This document shows, piece after piece, positions 17,398 to 28,295 of a stretch of 64,000 bases of DNA. The DNA comes from Rubellimicrobium arenae. GTDB taxonomy: Bacteria > Pseudomonadota > Alphaproteobacteria > Rhodobacterales > Rhodobacteraceae. Every line of letters starts with the position of its first letter. Position 1 is the stretch's first letter. Under the pieces are notes generated by a model, which worked only from the letters and a program-made list of their open reading frames with translations, did no database searches and was not told the origin of the DNA. The DNA lies in contig NZ_JAFMST010000001.1 in the NCBI RefSeq assembly GCF_017916275.1, forward strand, positions 496,001-560,000. The letters are read 5' to 3'. A program made the position numbers and the translations under genes.

Positions 17398-20331
17398 ATG
17401 GCCAAGAAAATGCTCATCGACGCCACGCACGCGGAAGAGACCCGCGTCGTCGTGGTGGACGGCAACAAGGTCGAGGATTTCGACTTTGAATCCGCGTCCA
17501 AGCGTCAGCTTGCCGGAAACATCTACCTCGCAAAGGTCACTCGCGTAGAGCCTTCGCTCCAGGCCGCCTTTGTCGACTACGGCGGCAACCGGCATGGCTT
17601 CCTCGCCTTTGCGGAGATCCACCCGGACTATTACCAGATCCCCGTCGCCGACCGTCAGGCCATCCTCGCCGAGGAGCGGGCTTTGGCCGAGCAGCAGGAC
17701 GAGGACGAACCCTCCGAGGACGAGCGCGACGAGCCCCGTGCCGAAGAGCAGGGCGAACGCCGCCGCGACGGCCGGCGGACCCGTGTCCGCGGCCGGGGCC
17801 GGTCCCGTCCCCTGAACCGTGAAGGGGAAGGCGACGCCGTCGCCACCCGCGATCCCGCGGCCGAACCCGCGGGCATGGAGACCATCGACCTCGAGGACGA
17901 GGGCGGGACGGATGCGGCCGAGCTCGAAGGCCTGTCCCCGATGACGACGGTCGCGGAAACCCCCATCGAAACGCCCGAGATCGTCGATCCGACCGACAGC
18001 GGCGACGCCGAGGACGGCGCCTCCGACGAAGGATCGGACGAAGGCGTGGAGGTCGTCGAAAAGGACGAAACGATCGAGGTCGTCGCCGAGGAGGACGACC
18101 ACCTCGACATGCGCCCGGCGCGCAAGCCGTCGCGCGCGCGCCGCTACAAGATCCAGGAGGTCGTCAAGGTCCGGCAGATCATGCTGGTCCAGGTCGTCAA
18201 GGAGGAGCGCGGCAACAAGGGCGCGGCGCTGACCACTTACCTGTCCCTCGCGGGCCGCTACTGCGTCCTGATGCCCAACACCGCGCGCGGTGGCGGCATC
18301 TCCCGCAAGATCACCAACGCCGCCGACCGCAAGAAGCTCAAGGAGATCGCATCCGAGATGGATGTGCCGGAGGGGGCGGGGCTCATCATCCGCACCGCCG
18401 GAAGCCAGCGCACCAAACCCGAGATCAAGCGGGACTACGAATACCTGCAGCGCCTTTGGGAGCAGATCCGCGAGCTGACGCTCAAGTCGATCGCACCCGC
18501 CAAGATCTACGAGGAAGGCGACATCATCAAGCGGTCCATCCGCGACCTGTACTCCAAGGAGATCGACGAGGTGATCGTCGAAGGGTCCGAGGGGTACCGG
18601 AACGCCCGCGACTTCATGAAGATGATCATGCCGGCGCATGTGCAGAACGTGGTGCACTACCACGAGCCGCTGCCGCTCTTCGCCCGCTATCAGGTCGAGA
18701 GCTATCTCGCCTCGATGTTCAACCCGGTCGTGCAGCTTCCCTCGGGCGGCTACATCGTCATCGGCGTGACCGAGGCGCTCGTCGCCATCGACGTGAACTC
18801 GGGCCGGGCCACCAAGGAAGGCTCGATCGAGCAGACGGCGCTCAAGACCAACCTTGAGGCCGCCGACGAGGTGTCGCGCCAGCTCCGGCTCCGCGACCTT
18901 GCAGGCCTGATCGTGATCGACTTCATCGACATGGAGGAGCGCAAGAACAACGCCGCCGTCGAGAAGCGCTTCAAGGACAAGCTGAAGACCGACCGCGCCC
19001 GCATTCAGGTAGGCCGCATCTCGGGCTTCGGCCTCCTGGAGATGTCGCGCCAGCGGCTCCGTCCGGGGATGCTTGAATCCACGACGCAGCCTTGCCCGCA
19101 CTGCCATGGCACCGGGCATCTCCGCTCGGACGACAGCGTTGCGCTCGCGATCCTGCGGCAGCTGGACGAAGAGGGTGTGCGCGGCCGGACCAAGGAGGTT
19201 CTGGTCCGCGTCCCCGTGGGCATCGCCAACTACCTGATGAACCACAAGCGCGAGCATATCGCCGGGATCGAGCAGCGCTATGCGATGGCCGTGCGGGTCG
19301 AAGCCGACACGCGGCTGATCTCGCCGGACTTCAACATCGAGAAGTTCAAGACCGCGACCCGCGCCGTGCCCGAGCCTCAGGCCATTGTCATGGCCGGCCA
19401 GCCCACGCTGATGCCGGATGAGGACGAGTTCGTCGAGGACGTCGCCGAGGAGGAGGTCGAAGCCGAGGCCGAGGCGGCTCCCGAAGCCGAGTCGGAGGAA
19501 GCGTCGGTCCAGGGCAACGGCGAGGATGACCGTCCCCGCAAGAAGCGCCGTCGTCGTCGTCGTCGCCGGAACGGTGAGCGCGGCGATCAGGTTCTGGCGG
19601 ACGGCTCGCCCGAGGCGGATGACGACTCGGATGAGGGGGCCGAAGACGACGCGTTCGAAGCTTCGGACGCCGTCGAGACGGGCGACCCGGTCGATGCGGG
19701 CGAAGTTTCCGAGGAGCCCGCGCCGTCCGTCCCGGAGCCTGCCGACGAGCCCCTCACGGCCGAGGTGGTTGCTCCGGCCGCGCCGGAGCCGGTCATCGCC
19801 GTCGAGGCCGAGCCTGCTCCGGTGGCCGAAGCGGCTGCTCCCGTGGTGGAGGTGGCCGCCGAGCCCGCGCCCAAGAAGCGGAGCCGTGCGCGGAAGGCCG
19901 CACCGGAAGCCCCTGCGGAGGCTGCCGTTCCCGAAACGGCCGAGCCCGCGCCCAAGAAGCGCAACCGCACCCGGAAGGCCGATGCCGCTCCGGTCGCCGA
20001 AGCCGCCGAGGAGGCGAAGCCGGCCAAGCCCACCCGCAGCCGTCGGTCGCGCTCTGGCGCGGCGGTCGCGGGCGAGGCCGAGGTGCCGCTGCCCGTTCCG
20101 GCCAACCCGGACGACGAGGTCGAGGCCGCTCTGGCGCTCGATGACGAGCCGGCCATCGACGTTGCCGCCCCCCCGGGAGACGCACCCGCGACACCCGAGG
20201 CGGCCCGCGAGGAGGCCGAGCAACTCTTCGAACCGGCGGCTCCTGCCGCATCGGAGGAACCGACCCCGGCCAACGCCTCCGCAGAGCCCGAACCGGATCG
20301 GCCCAAGCGTCGAGGCTGGTGGTCGCGCTAG
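17398..20331 (+). CDS. rne: ribonuclease E
   Basis: 977 residues, the endonuclease that organises mRNA decay and rRNA/tRNA processing. It starts MAKKMLIDATHAEETRVVVVDGNKVEDF. The S1 domain begins near residue 36 and is split by an acidic then basic low-complexity insertion (about 97-245) before resuming at KIQEVVKVRQIMLVQVVKEERGNKGAALT. The catalytic Mg-binding Asps are in AIDVNSGR (about 464) and IDFIDMEER (about 507). The Zn-link CPHC (565-568) supports tetramer assembly. The tail from about 680 is acidic and Ala/Pro/Lys-rich with an RRRRRRRR patch, a degradosome scaffold and RNA-binding region. ATG at 17398 was preferred to an in-frame GTG four codons earlier. A strong terminator follows. 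Confidence 0.95.
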   Translation: MAKKMLIDATHAEETRVVVVDGNKVEDFDFESASKRQLAGNIYLAKVTRVEPSLQAAFVDYGGNRHGFLAFAEIHPDYYQIPVADRQAILAEERALAEQQDEDEPSEDERDEPRAEEQGERRRDGRRTRVRGRGRSRPLNREGEGDAVATRDPAAEPAGMETIDLEDEGGTDAAELEGLSPMTTVAETPIETPEIVDPTDSGDAEDGASDEGSDEGVEVVEKDETIEVVAEEDDHLDMRPARKPSRARRYKIQEVVKVRQIMLVQVVKEERGNKGAALTTYLSLAGRYCVLMPNTARGGGISRKITNAADRKKLKEIASEMDVPEGAGLIIRTAGSQRTKPEIKRDYEYLQRLWEQIRELTLKSIAPAKIYEEGDIIKRSIRDLYSKEIDEVIVEGSEGYRNARDFMKMIMPAHVQNVVHYHEPLPLFARYQVESYLASMFNPVVQLPSGGYIVIGVTEALVAIDVNSGRATKEGSIEQTALKTNLEAADEVSRQLRLRDLAGLIVIDFIDMEERKNNAAVEKRFKDKLKTDRARIQVGRISGFGLLEMSRQRLRPGMLESTTQPCPHCHGTGHLRSDDSVALAILRQLDEEGVRGRTKEVLVRVPVGIANYLMNHKREHIAGIEQRYAMAVRVEADTRLISPDFNIEKFKTATRAVPEPQAIVMAGQPTLMPDEDEFVEDVAEEEVEAEAEAAPEAESEEASVQGNGEDDRPRKKRRRRRRRRNGERGDQVLADGSPEADDDSDEGAEDDAFEASDAVETGDPVDAGEVSEEPAPSVPEPADEPLTAEVVAPAAPEPVIAVEAEPAPVAEAAAPVVEVAAEPAPKKRSRARKAAPEAPAEAAVPETAEPAPKKRNRTRKADAAPVAEAAEEAKPAKPTRSRRSRSGAAVAGEAEVPLPVPANPDDEVEAALALDDEPAIDVAAPPGDAPATPEAAREEAEQLFEPAAPAASEEPTPANASAEPEPDRPKRRGWWSR

Positions 20332-20339
20332 GACTCCAG

Positions 20340-20366
20340 AAGGCCCCGCCCGAACGGCGGGGCCTT
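20340..20366 (+). terminator. rho-independent terminator after rne
   Basis: Perfect 11-bp stem AAGGCCCCGCC / GGCGGGGCCTT with loop CGAAC, followed by CAGCTTTT. It lies 9 bp after the rne stop and abuts the stop codon of the convergent tusA gene, so it may work in both directions. Confidence 0.85.
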
Positions 20367-20608
20367 CAGCTTTTCAGGGCCTCGCCGCGCCGGATCAGGT
20401 GAACCTGCGCGCCGTCCTCCATGTGCAGGGCCAGGTGCTCGTGCCCGGCCTCGATGCAGAAATGCGGCAGGTCGATCGCGGCCATCGCATCATCGGCCAG
20501 CAGGCGAAGGATCTGGCCGGGCTTCATGTCCATGAGGATCTTTCGGGCTCGCAGCACCGGAAGGGGGCAAATCAGGCCCCTCGCATCGACTTCGCGATCC
20601 GGTGTCAC
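20366..20608 (-). CDS. tusA: TusA-family sulfurtransferase
   Basis: 80 residues, normal for TusA/SirA proteins, which relay persulfide sulfur for tRNA thiolation or molybdenum-cofactor and other sulfur-transfer paths. The active Cys lies in the family motif C-P-x-P (VDARGLICPLPVLRARKIL). The C-terminal half (AAIDLPHFCIEAGHEHLAL) adds a second Cys. The GTG start at 20608 overlaps the stop of the upstream cupin gene by four bases and has GAGG just upstream, so it is coupled to that gene. Confidence 0.9.
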   Translation of the reverse strand: MTPDREVDARGLICPLPVLRARKILMDMKPGQILRLLADDAMAAIDLPHFCIEAGHEHLALHMEDGAQVHLIRRGEALKS

Positions 20609-21036
20609 GGCCGCCTCGGGATGTCGAACGACGGCTCGGCCAGTTCGAAGCCCTCGAACCGGAAGCCGGGACTGACCGTGCAGCCCACCAGCGTCCAGTC
20701 CCCCAGGCTCTGGGCGGCCTGCCAGCAGCCGTCGGGCACGACAATCTGGGGCGATTGCCCTCGCAGGAGGTCGGGGCCGAGGACGTGCTCGTCCGCCGGT
20801 CCCGCATCGGTCGAGGACAGTCGCAACGTGAGCGGAGCGCCCGCGTAGAAGTGCCAGATCTCGGTCGCGTCGACGCGGTGCCAGTGGCTCCGCTCTCCCT
20901 GCCGGAGAAGGAAATGGATGCACGTCCCGGCGGGCCGCTCTCCGGGAACCGCTGCGGCCTGCCATGTCTGCCGATACCATCCTCCTTCCGGGTGCGGCTC
21001 GAGCTTCAGCCGGTCGATGATCTCCTGGGCCGTCAT
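20605..21036 (-). CDS. DUF985 cupin-fold protein
   Basis: 143 residues. LKLEPHPEGGWYRQTW is the typical DUF985 opening. The cupin metal-site region FLLRQGERSHWHRVDATEIWHFYAGAPL has the His-x-His-type pattern and Glu, and VVPDGCWQAAQSLGDWTLVGCTVSPGF is the second cupin strand pair. The enzymatic role of this family is not established. ATG at 21036. It overlaps both neighbours by four bases (membrane protein before, tusA after), so all three proteins are made together. Confidence 0.9.
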   Translation of the reverse strand: MTAQEIIDRLKLEPHPEGGWYRQTWQAAAVPGERPAGTCIHFLLRQGERSHWHRVDATEIWHFYAGAPLTLRLSSTDAGPADEHVLGPDLLRGQSPQIVVPDGCWQAAQSLGDWTLVGCTVSPGFRFEGFELAEPSFDIPRRP

Positions 21037-21404
21037 GTCTCGTCGTCCTTGTTCATCTCGAGGTGCAGTGCATGGAGCATTCGTTGCACGAAGGGGTAGA
21101 CGATCACGCTGAGCAACGCCGTCCAGGCCAGTCCCGCGCACAGGGCATAGATGCTCGCGAAGATTTTGGCGCGATCGGTCGGCATCGCGTTCGCCGGGCC
21201 CATGCCGCTCAGGATCATGGAAGCGTTGAACACGGAGTCGACCCAACTCAGCCCCGCGATGTCATGATAACCCCAGGTCCCGAGGGCCAGGGCGAGCCCG
21301 ATCCCGCCCAACCCGAAGGCGGTGAAGCCCGCCACCCGTGCCGCGAACTGGCCGGGCGTGAGGAGCGGCGGGCTGGGTCGACGCATGCGGCGGGTGTTGG
21401 GCAT
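21033..21404 (-). CDS. small ion-channel-like membrane protein
   Basis: 123 residues. An N-terminal basic stretch is followed by hydrophobic helices at about 24-45 (AGFTAFGLGGIGLALALGTWG) and 85-107 (IFASIYALCAGLAWTALLSVIV), with a re-entrant-like segment between (SWVDSVFNASMILSGMGPANAM). This layout resembles small two-TM potassium-channel-like proteins (Ion_trans_2 type), but the selectivity filter TVGYG is replaced by LSGMGP, so K+ conduction is doubtful. The start at 21404 was chosen for CGGAGG six bases upstream; longer ATG starts exist at 21431 and 21440. First gene of the trio with the cupin and TusA genes. Confidence 0.75.
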   Translation of the reverse strand: MPNTRRMRRPSPPLLTPGQFAARVAGFTAFGLGGIGLALALGTWGYHDIAGLSWVDSVFNASMILSGMGPANAMPTDRAKIFASIYALCAGLAWTALLSVIVYPFVQRMLHALHLEMNKDDET

Positions 21405-21810
21405 CAAGCCTCCGGCGGTGGTCTGACGCATGTATTCCAACGCGTCGCCCTCAAGGACAAGGCCGTCCAGCGCCGTTGCCGGCCCGGCATGCCGATCCAG
21501 CGCCCAGGCCGGTCACCTGTTCTGTTCGGCGCCTCGCAGGCTGTCGGATGACGATTCTCGCGACTATCGTGATCGTCTCTCGCGACTATCGTGATCGTCG
21601 TGGCAAGAGCCCCCTGGGAACGGCTCAGCGTTCGACCTTGGCGGGACCAGGAAGGGGGCGACAGGTCTGACGGGGCCGGGGCGCTTCGGCCCGCCCTGGC
21701 CCCCGTCGGGCGCGACACTTGCGACGCGGGATGCAGTCCTCTCAGCCCTCCGGCCGGATTGGACCCGGCAGGGCCGCCACGAGCAGCGGCGACCCCATTG
21801 GTGGCCGGGT
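21405..21810 (-). promoter_or_regulatory. intergenic region upstream of the tusA trio
   Basis: 406 bp without a convincing gene, between eno (its 3' end is at 21811) and the channel-like gene. It probably carries the promoter of the trio and the end of the eno transcript. The only clear structure is the perfect tandem repeat at 21556-21599, listed separately. Confidence 0.5.
21556..21599. repeat. perfect tandem duplication of a 22-bp unit
   Basis: Two adjacent identical 22-bp copies beginning TCTCGCGACTATCGTGAT (21556-21577 and 21578-21599). They lie about 150 bp before the channel-like gene. The 22-bp period puts both copies on the same DNA face, as in paired operator sites. No other copy was noticed in the window. 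Confidence 0.9.
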
Positions 21811-24057
<2,247 letters not shown>

Positions 24058-24061
<4 letters not shown>

Positions 24062-24480
24062 CCCCGGGGCTTTCGGCCGATGGGCGTGCCGTACAGCTCC
24101 AGCCGGTGGCCGACGAGGCGGTAGCCCAGCTTCTGCGCGATGCGCTCCTGCAGCTGCTCGATCTCGGGGTCGACGAACTCGATGACCTCTCCCGTGGAAA
24201 GGTCGATGAGGTGGTCGTGATGATCGCGGTCGGCGGTCTCGTAGCGGGCGCGCCCGTCCCGGAACTCGTGCCGTTCCAGGATGCCCGCCTCCTCGAACAG
24301 CTTGACCGTGCGATAGACGGTCGCGATCGAGATGCGGGGGTCCTCCCGCGAGGCGCGGGCGTGCAGCTCCTCGACATCGGGGTGATCCTCGGACTCCTGC
24401 AGGACGCGGGCAATCACGCGGCGCTGCTCGGTCAGGCGAAGCCCTTGGGCCTCGCAGCGTTCCAGGATCGAACCGGTCAT
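24058..24480 (-). CDS. Fur-family metalloregulator, Mur/Fur type of alphaproteobacteria
   Basis: 140 residues. Winged helix residues 1-85 with LTEQRRVIARVLQESEDHPDVEEL and SIATVYRTVKLFEEAGILERHEF, then a dimerisation domain with metal-binding YETADRDHHDHLIDLSTGEVIEFVDPEIEQLQERI. The CxxC zinc site of E. coli Fur is absent: the usual Cys positions read LIDLSTGEV. This pattern is that of rhizobial Mur, which represses manganese (and some iron) uptake. Irr is unlikely because its heme-binding features are missing. Gene order fur/mur-DMT with ATGA overlap suggests that the transporter may be part of the same response. Confidence 0.88.
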
Positions 24481-24516
24481 GAAGGGGGTCCTGCCTCAGG
24501 ATGTCACCGGGGCCGA

Positions 24517-25383
24517 TTAACCCCTCCGGCGGAGGGACGCCAGACGGCGCGGGACCGGGAGCCGCAGCCAGCTGCCCCCCAGAGCACGCACCTGCGCCCC
24601 AGCCCCGATCTTGAACCGCGCCAGGCCCGGGTTCCCTTCGGTGTCGAGCGTCCCGAGGTCGAGCCGCTGGAGCCCCATCCCGGCGAACCGCCGCGCGGCC
24701 TCCATGAGGAGGAGATGGTGGGCCGAGCTTTGCCGCCCGCGTTCGCCGGTCCAGCCGATCTGGTAGGTCACGACCGGCGCGTGAAGCAGGAACAGCATCC
24801 CGGCGACGGGTCCGTCCGCGTCGCTGGCCGTCAGGATCAGGGCGGCATCGGTCGCTACGCGGGCATAGCTGGAGGCAAAAGCCTGGGGTAGGGCGTGATA
24901 CCGCCGGTCCCGCCTTTGGCGCGCCTCTCGGATCAAGAGCCAGTGACGAGGATCGCCGTCGAAGGTCGTCCAGTTCAGCGACATCCGCGCGCGCTGGGCC
25001 TGCCGGAGGTGCCCCCGCCATTTCGGGGCAAGTCGCCTGACGCGCTCCTCGGTTGGAACGCGCAGGTCGAGCTCGGCCGCATGAGCCGGAGTCATGACCT
25101 GCCGGAAGCCTGCGTCGTGGAGCACGGGGCAGGGCGCATCGGCCTCGATCAGCCAGACCCCCGCGCGACACAACCTTTCGACCGCCTCGGCCCGGGCGCA
25201 CCTGTCGGATGTCGCCCAGATCGGCCCGCGCGGGACATAGGCCACCTCGCCCAAGATGGGATACCGACGCCGCACCAGGACTGCCCGACCCGCGCAGCCC
25301 AGGTCCAGAACCTCGGCCGTTCGCCCCATCGCGCAAAGGGCGTCGGCAAACCGGGGATGCTGCTGAAGGGGAACGGGGTCCAT
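24517..25383 (-). CDS. FemAB/GNAT-like acyltransferase
   Basis: 288 residues resembling the FemAB-type branch of GNAT proteins. LAPKWRGHLRQAQRARMSLNW marks the basic helix that follows the first half-domain, and GPVAGMLFLLHAPVVTYQIGWTG with HHLLLMEAARRFAGMGLQRLDLGTLD and GNPGLARFKIGAGAQVRALGGSWLRLP is the second acyltransferase half. Proteins of this kind transfer aminoacyl or acyl groups to peptidoglycan, lipids or sugars; the substrate is unknown here. It ends 36 bp from the fur/mur start and is divergent from a small membrane peptide gene with an 11-bp inverted repeat between them. Confidence 0.8.
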   Translation of the reverse strand: MDPVPLQQHPRFADALCAMGRTAEVLDLGCAGRAVLVRRRYPILGEVAYVPRGPIWATSDRCARAEAVERLCRAGVWLIEADAPCPVLHDAGFRQVMTPAHAAELDLRVPTEERVRRLAPKWRGHLRQAQRARMSLNWTTFDGDPRHWLLIREARQRRDRRYHALPQAFASSYARVATDAALILTASDADGPVAGMLFLLHAPVVTYQIGWTGERGRQSSAHHLLLMEAARRFAGMGLQRLDLGTLDTEGNPGLARFKIGAGAQVRALGGSWLRLPVPRRLASLRRRG

Positions 25384-25385
25384 TG

Positions 25386-25426
25386 CCCCGTTAAGCCATT
25401 AGAAACCTAACGCGTGCTTAACGGGG
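25386..25426. repeat. 11-bp inverted repeat between divergent genes
   Basis: CCCCGTTAAGC (25386-25396) and GCTTAACGGGG (25416-25426) are perfect inverted copies with 30 bp centre-to-centre spacing. They fill the gap between the starts of the FemAB/GNAT gene (25383, minus) and the small membrane peptide (25429, plus). Each arm holds a TTAA core, and CTAA-CGCGTGC-TTAAC within it is one base off the CtrA-type TTAA-N7-TTAAC site. It could be a shared operator. Confidence 0.75.
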
Positions 25427-25428
25427 TC

Positions 25429-25566
25429 ATGCAGCAAACCAATCCGGTCATGGGTGTCCACGCCCCCAGCCCCCGGCTCACGCCCCTTGGGGCGCTCCTC
25501 ATCGCCATGCTCACCAGCCTGCCGGTGGGGGCCATCCTGTCGCTGGCGGCCTGGCTCTGGGGCTGA
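25429..25566 (+). CDS. small single-span membrane peptide
   Basis: 45 residues, MQQTNPVMGVHAPSPRLTP followed by one hydrophobic helix (LGALLIAMLTSLPVGAILSL) ending AAWLWG. No family recognised. Support for being real: a clean N-in type membrane span, a location directly after the inverted repeat, and ACGGGG before the ATG as a modest ribosome-binding site. It ends about 44 bp before the convergent tyrS gene. A chance open frame cannot be excluded. Confidence 0.45.
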   Translation: MQQTNPVMGVHAPSPRLTPLGALLIAMLTSLPVGAILSLAAWLWG

Positions 25567-25609
25567 TCGGGCGGGGCGCCGGTTCAACCCGGTCCCCGGC
25601 CCTGACCGG

Positions 25610-26857
25610 TCACCCGATCCGCACGAGGGCGTGCCGCTTCTTTCCGGCGGTGAGCTTCAGCCCGCCCTGCACCTCGTCCAGCGTGAGGAGCCGCGCCTCG
25701 GTCACGATCTGGTCGTTGATCCGCGCACCGCCCTCGGCGAAGAGCCGCTTGGCCTCCTTGCCCGATGAGGCGAGCCCGGCCTGCACGAACAGCGCCGTGT
25801 TGGCGAGGCCCGCCTCCACCTGCGCCGTGGTCACGATGACGGTGGGCAGGTCGTCCCCCACGCCACCAGCCTCGAAGACCTCGCGCGCGGTGCGCTCGGC
25901 GGCCTGCGCGGCATCCTGGCCGTGCAGCAGGGCGGTGACCTCGTTGGCCAGGACGATCTTGGCGTGGTTGATCTCGGCGCCGCCCAGGTTGCCCAGCCGC
26001 TCGCACTCCCGCACCGGCAACTCGGTGTAGAGCTTGAGGAACCGCTCCACGTCCGCGTCGGTGGTGTTGCGCCAGAACTGCCAGAACTCGTACGGGCTCA
26101 GCATGTCCCCGTTCAGCCACACGGCCCCGCCCTGGGACTTGCCCATCTTGCGCCCGTCCGAGGTGGTGAGCAGCGGCGTCGTCAGGCCGTAGATCTCGGT
26201 CCCGTCCACGCGGCGGGTGAGGTCGATGCCGTTGACGATGTTGCCCCACTGGTCCGACCCGCCCATCTGCAGCAGGCAGCCATAGCGCCGATTCAGCTCC
26301 AGGAAGTCGTAGGCCTGGAGGATCATGTAGTTGAACTCCAGGAACGACAGCGACTGCTCGCGGTCCAGCCGGCTCTTGACGCTCTCGAAGGACAGCATCC
26401 GGTTGACGCTGAAGTGCCGCCCGATGTCCCGCAGGAAGTCGAGGTAGTTCAGGCTGTCCAGCCACTCGGCGTTGTTGAGCATGATGGCGTCGCTCGGCCC
26501 GTCGCCATAGGCGATGAGCTTGCCGAACACGTTCTTGAACCCTTCGATGTTGCGGTCGATCTGCTCGGAGGTGAGCAGCGGCCGTTCCTCGGACCGGAAG
26601 GACGGATCGCCCACCTTGGTCGTGCCGCCGCCCATCAGCGTGATCGGCTTGCCCCCGGTCTTCTGCAGCCAGCGCAGCACCATGATGTTCATCAGGTGCC
26701 CGACATGGAGCGACGGCGCCGTCGCGTCATAGCCGATGTAGGCCGGCACGACCCCGGCCATCAGCGCGGCATCGAGCGCCTCCAGATCCGTGCAGTCGGC
26801 GTAATACCCACGCTCGATCAGCACGTGGAGAAAGTCGGACTTGGGCTGATGAGTCAT
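25610..26857 (-). CDS. tyrS: tyrosyl-tRNA synthetase
   Basis: 415 residues. Class I synthetase with the HIGH-like motif [14 protein letters not shown] and the KMSKS-like motif [13 protein letters not shown], the latter in the eubacterial GK form. [25 protein letters not shown] forms the tyrosine pocket. The C-terminal S4 RNA-binding domain is at residues about 350-415 ([20 protein letters not shown]). The ATG at 26857 ([18 protein letters not shown]) was preferred over a TTG six codons upstream, supported by AGGGAAC before it. It is divergent from anmK. Confidence 0.97.
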   Translation of the reverse strand: MTHQPKSDFLHVLIERGYYADCTDLEALDAALMAGVVPAYIGYDATAPSLHVGHLMNIMVLRWLQKTGGKPITLMGGGTTKVGDPSFRSEERPLLTSEQIDRNIEGFKNVFGKLIAYGDGPSDAIMLNNAEWLDSLNYLDFLRDIGRHFSVNRMLSFESVKSRLDREQSLSFLEFNYMILQAYDFLELNRRYGCLLQMGGSDQWGNIVNGIDLTRRVDGTEIYGLTTPLLTTSDGRKMGKSQGGAVWLNGDMLSPYEFWQFWRNTTDADVERFLKLYTELPVRECERLGNLGGAEINHAKIVLANEVTALLHGQDAAQAAERTAREVFEAGGVGDDLPTVIVTTAQVEAGLANTALFVQAGLASSGKEAKRLFAEGGARINDQIVTEARLLTLDEVQGGLKLTAGKKRHALVRIG

Positions 26858-26919
26858 GGCCTTGTTCCCTGTCAAAGGTCGCGGCAGTCTATAGGCTCTG
26901 CGGCAGCCGAGGAAAAGCG

Positions 26920-28005
26920 ATGTCGGGCGACAAGACGGTCCTGGGGACGATGTCCGGCACCTCGTTGGATGGCGTGGACGCGGCGGTGCTCGTGACCGAC
27001 GGCGAACGGATCCGGTCCTTCGGTCCGACGGCCTACCGCCCCTACACCTCGGACGAACGCGCCACGCTGCGCCGGGCCCTGGGGCGATGGGACGGTCCCG
27101 AGGTGGAGGCCGCCGCCCGGATCGTCGAGGCCGCCCATGCCGAGGTTCTGGGCGGCTTCTCCGGCGTGGACCTGATCGGCTTCCACGGCCAGACGCTGGC
27201 CCATGATCCGCGCGGCCGCGGGACCCTGCAGGTGGGCGATGGCGCAGGGCTCGCGCAGAGGATGGGCGTTCCCGTGGCGTGGGACTTCCGAACCGAGGAC
27301 GTGCGCCAGGGTGGGGAGGGCGCTCCCCTCGCGCCCTTCTACCACTTTGCCCTGGCTCAATGGATCGGAGCGACCGCGCCGCTGGCCGTCCTGAACCTCG
27401 GCGGGGTGGGCAACCTCACCTGGATCGACCCCGGCCAAGGCGCGCCCGAGGCCGAAGGGGCGCTTCTGGCCTTCGACACGGGCCCCGCCAACGCGCCGGT
27501 TGACGACCTGCTTCACCGCCGCCGGGGGCAGGCCCGGGACGAGGACGGACGGCTCGCCGCGCAGGGTCGCGTGTCCGAACCGGTCATCGAGCGGTTCCTG
27601 GCGCATGCCTTCGTCCTGCGCCCCCCGCCCAAGTCGCTCGACCGCGATGCCTTTGCCGGACTGGCGGCCGAGGTCGAGCCCTTGTCCGACGCCGATGCGG
27701 CGGCCACCCTGACCGCCTGCTCGGCGGCCGCGGTCGGGCGTGCGCTCGCGCTCTGCCCCAAGCCGCCCGCGCGTCTTCTCGTGACGGGAGGGGGGCGTCG
27801 CAATCCGACGCTGATGGCCATGATCGCCGGGCACGCGAACTGCCCCGTCGAGCCGGTCGAAGCCGTGGGCCTCGACGGCGACATGCTGGAGGCACAGGCC
27901 TTTGCGTTTCTCGCGATGCGGGTGGCGCGCGGCCTGCCGATCTCCGCGCCCATGACGACAGGGGCGCCTCGGCCGATCAGGGGCGGCAGGCTCAGCCAGG
28001 GCTGA
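26920..28005 (+). CDS. anmK: anhydro-N-acetylmuramic acid kinase
   Basis: 361 residues, ASKHA-fold kinase that phosphorylates and hydrolyses 1,6-anhydroMurNAc to MurNAc-6-phosphate during cell-wall recycling. The phosphate-1 loop [18 protein letters not shown] is at the N terminus. [13 protein letters not shown] and [14 protein letters not shown] form the substrate/Mg site, and [17 protein letters not shown] is the adenosine region. No MurQ, NagZ or AmpG lies nearby. The ATG at 26920 is preceded by GAGGAAAAGCG. Confidence 0.95.
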   Translation: MSGDKTVLGTMSGTSLDGVDAAVLVTDGERIRSFGPTAYRPYTSDERATLRRALGRWDGPEVEAAARIVEAAHAEVLGGFSGVDLIGFHGQTLAHDPRGRGTLQVGDGAGLAQRMGVPVAWDFRTEDVRQGGEGAPLAPFYHFALAQWIGATAPLAVLNLGGVGNLTWIDPGQGAPEAEGALLAFDTGPANAPVDDLLHRRRGQARDEDGRLAAQGRVSEPVIERFLAHAFVLRPPPKSLDRDAFAGLAAEVEPLSDADAAATLTACSAAAVGRALALCPKPPARLLVTGGGRRNPTLMAMIAGHANCPVEPVEAVGLDGDMLEAQAFAFLAMRVARGLPISAPMTTGAPRPIRGGRLSQG

Positions 28006-28295
28006 CCGACCAGCGGCCCACCCGATCGGTGCAGGCGCCGCGTCCCGGCGCGCCGGACCGCCGCCCGAGCCTCTGGCCTGGCCGTCCGGCAGGACCGGTC
28101 CAGCGCCGCGGCTCACGTTGCCCCTCTGGATGTGCTGTGGCGGGCGATGGACAGGAATGTGTCCATATTGCCACAAACAGGTCAGGGATACCTCACCTTG
28201 ATTGAAGGGGTCGTTCTCGAACATAGCTATGGAGCGGTCAAGGATCCCGCCCTGCCGGGCCCGGATCGCCTATTGGATAAGGAAGGTAGACCAAA
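28006..28295 (+). promoter_or_regulatory. upstream region of the outer-membrane protein gene
   Basis: 290 bp with no gene. It contains TGGACA-N6-TGTCCA (28148-28165), a perfect 6-bp inverted repeat, and a possible but weak promoter, TTGATT at 28198 and a CATAGC/TAGCTA-like -10 near 28222-28229. AAGGAAGG precedes the ATG at 28296 as a good ribosome-binding site. Promoter placement is tentative. Confidence 0.4.

Noticed and set aside
17362-20223. 953-codon antisense frame opposite rne
   Set aside because: Codon-mirror artefact: rich in Leu, Val, Gly, Arg and Asp with no motif, and it exactly opposes a certain gene.
28192-28206. FNR-like half site TTGAT upstream of the outer-membrane gene
   Set aside because: The second half (ATCAA at the right distance) is missing; TTGATT is more plausibly a weak -35 element.
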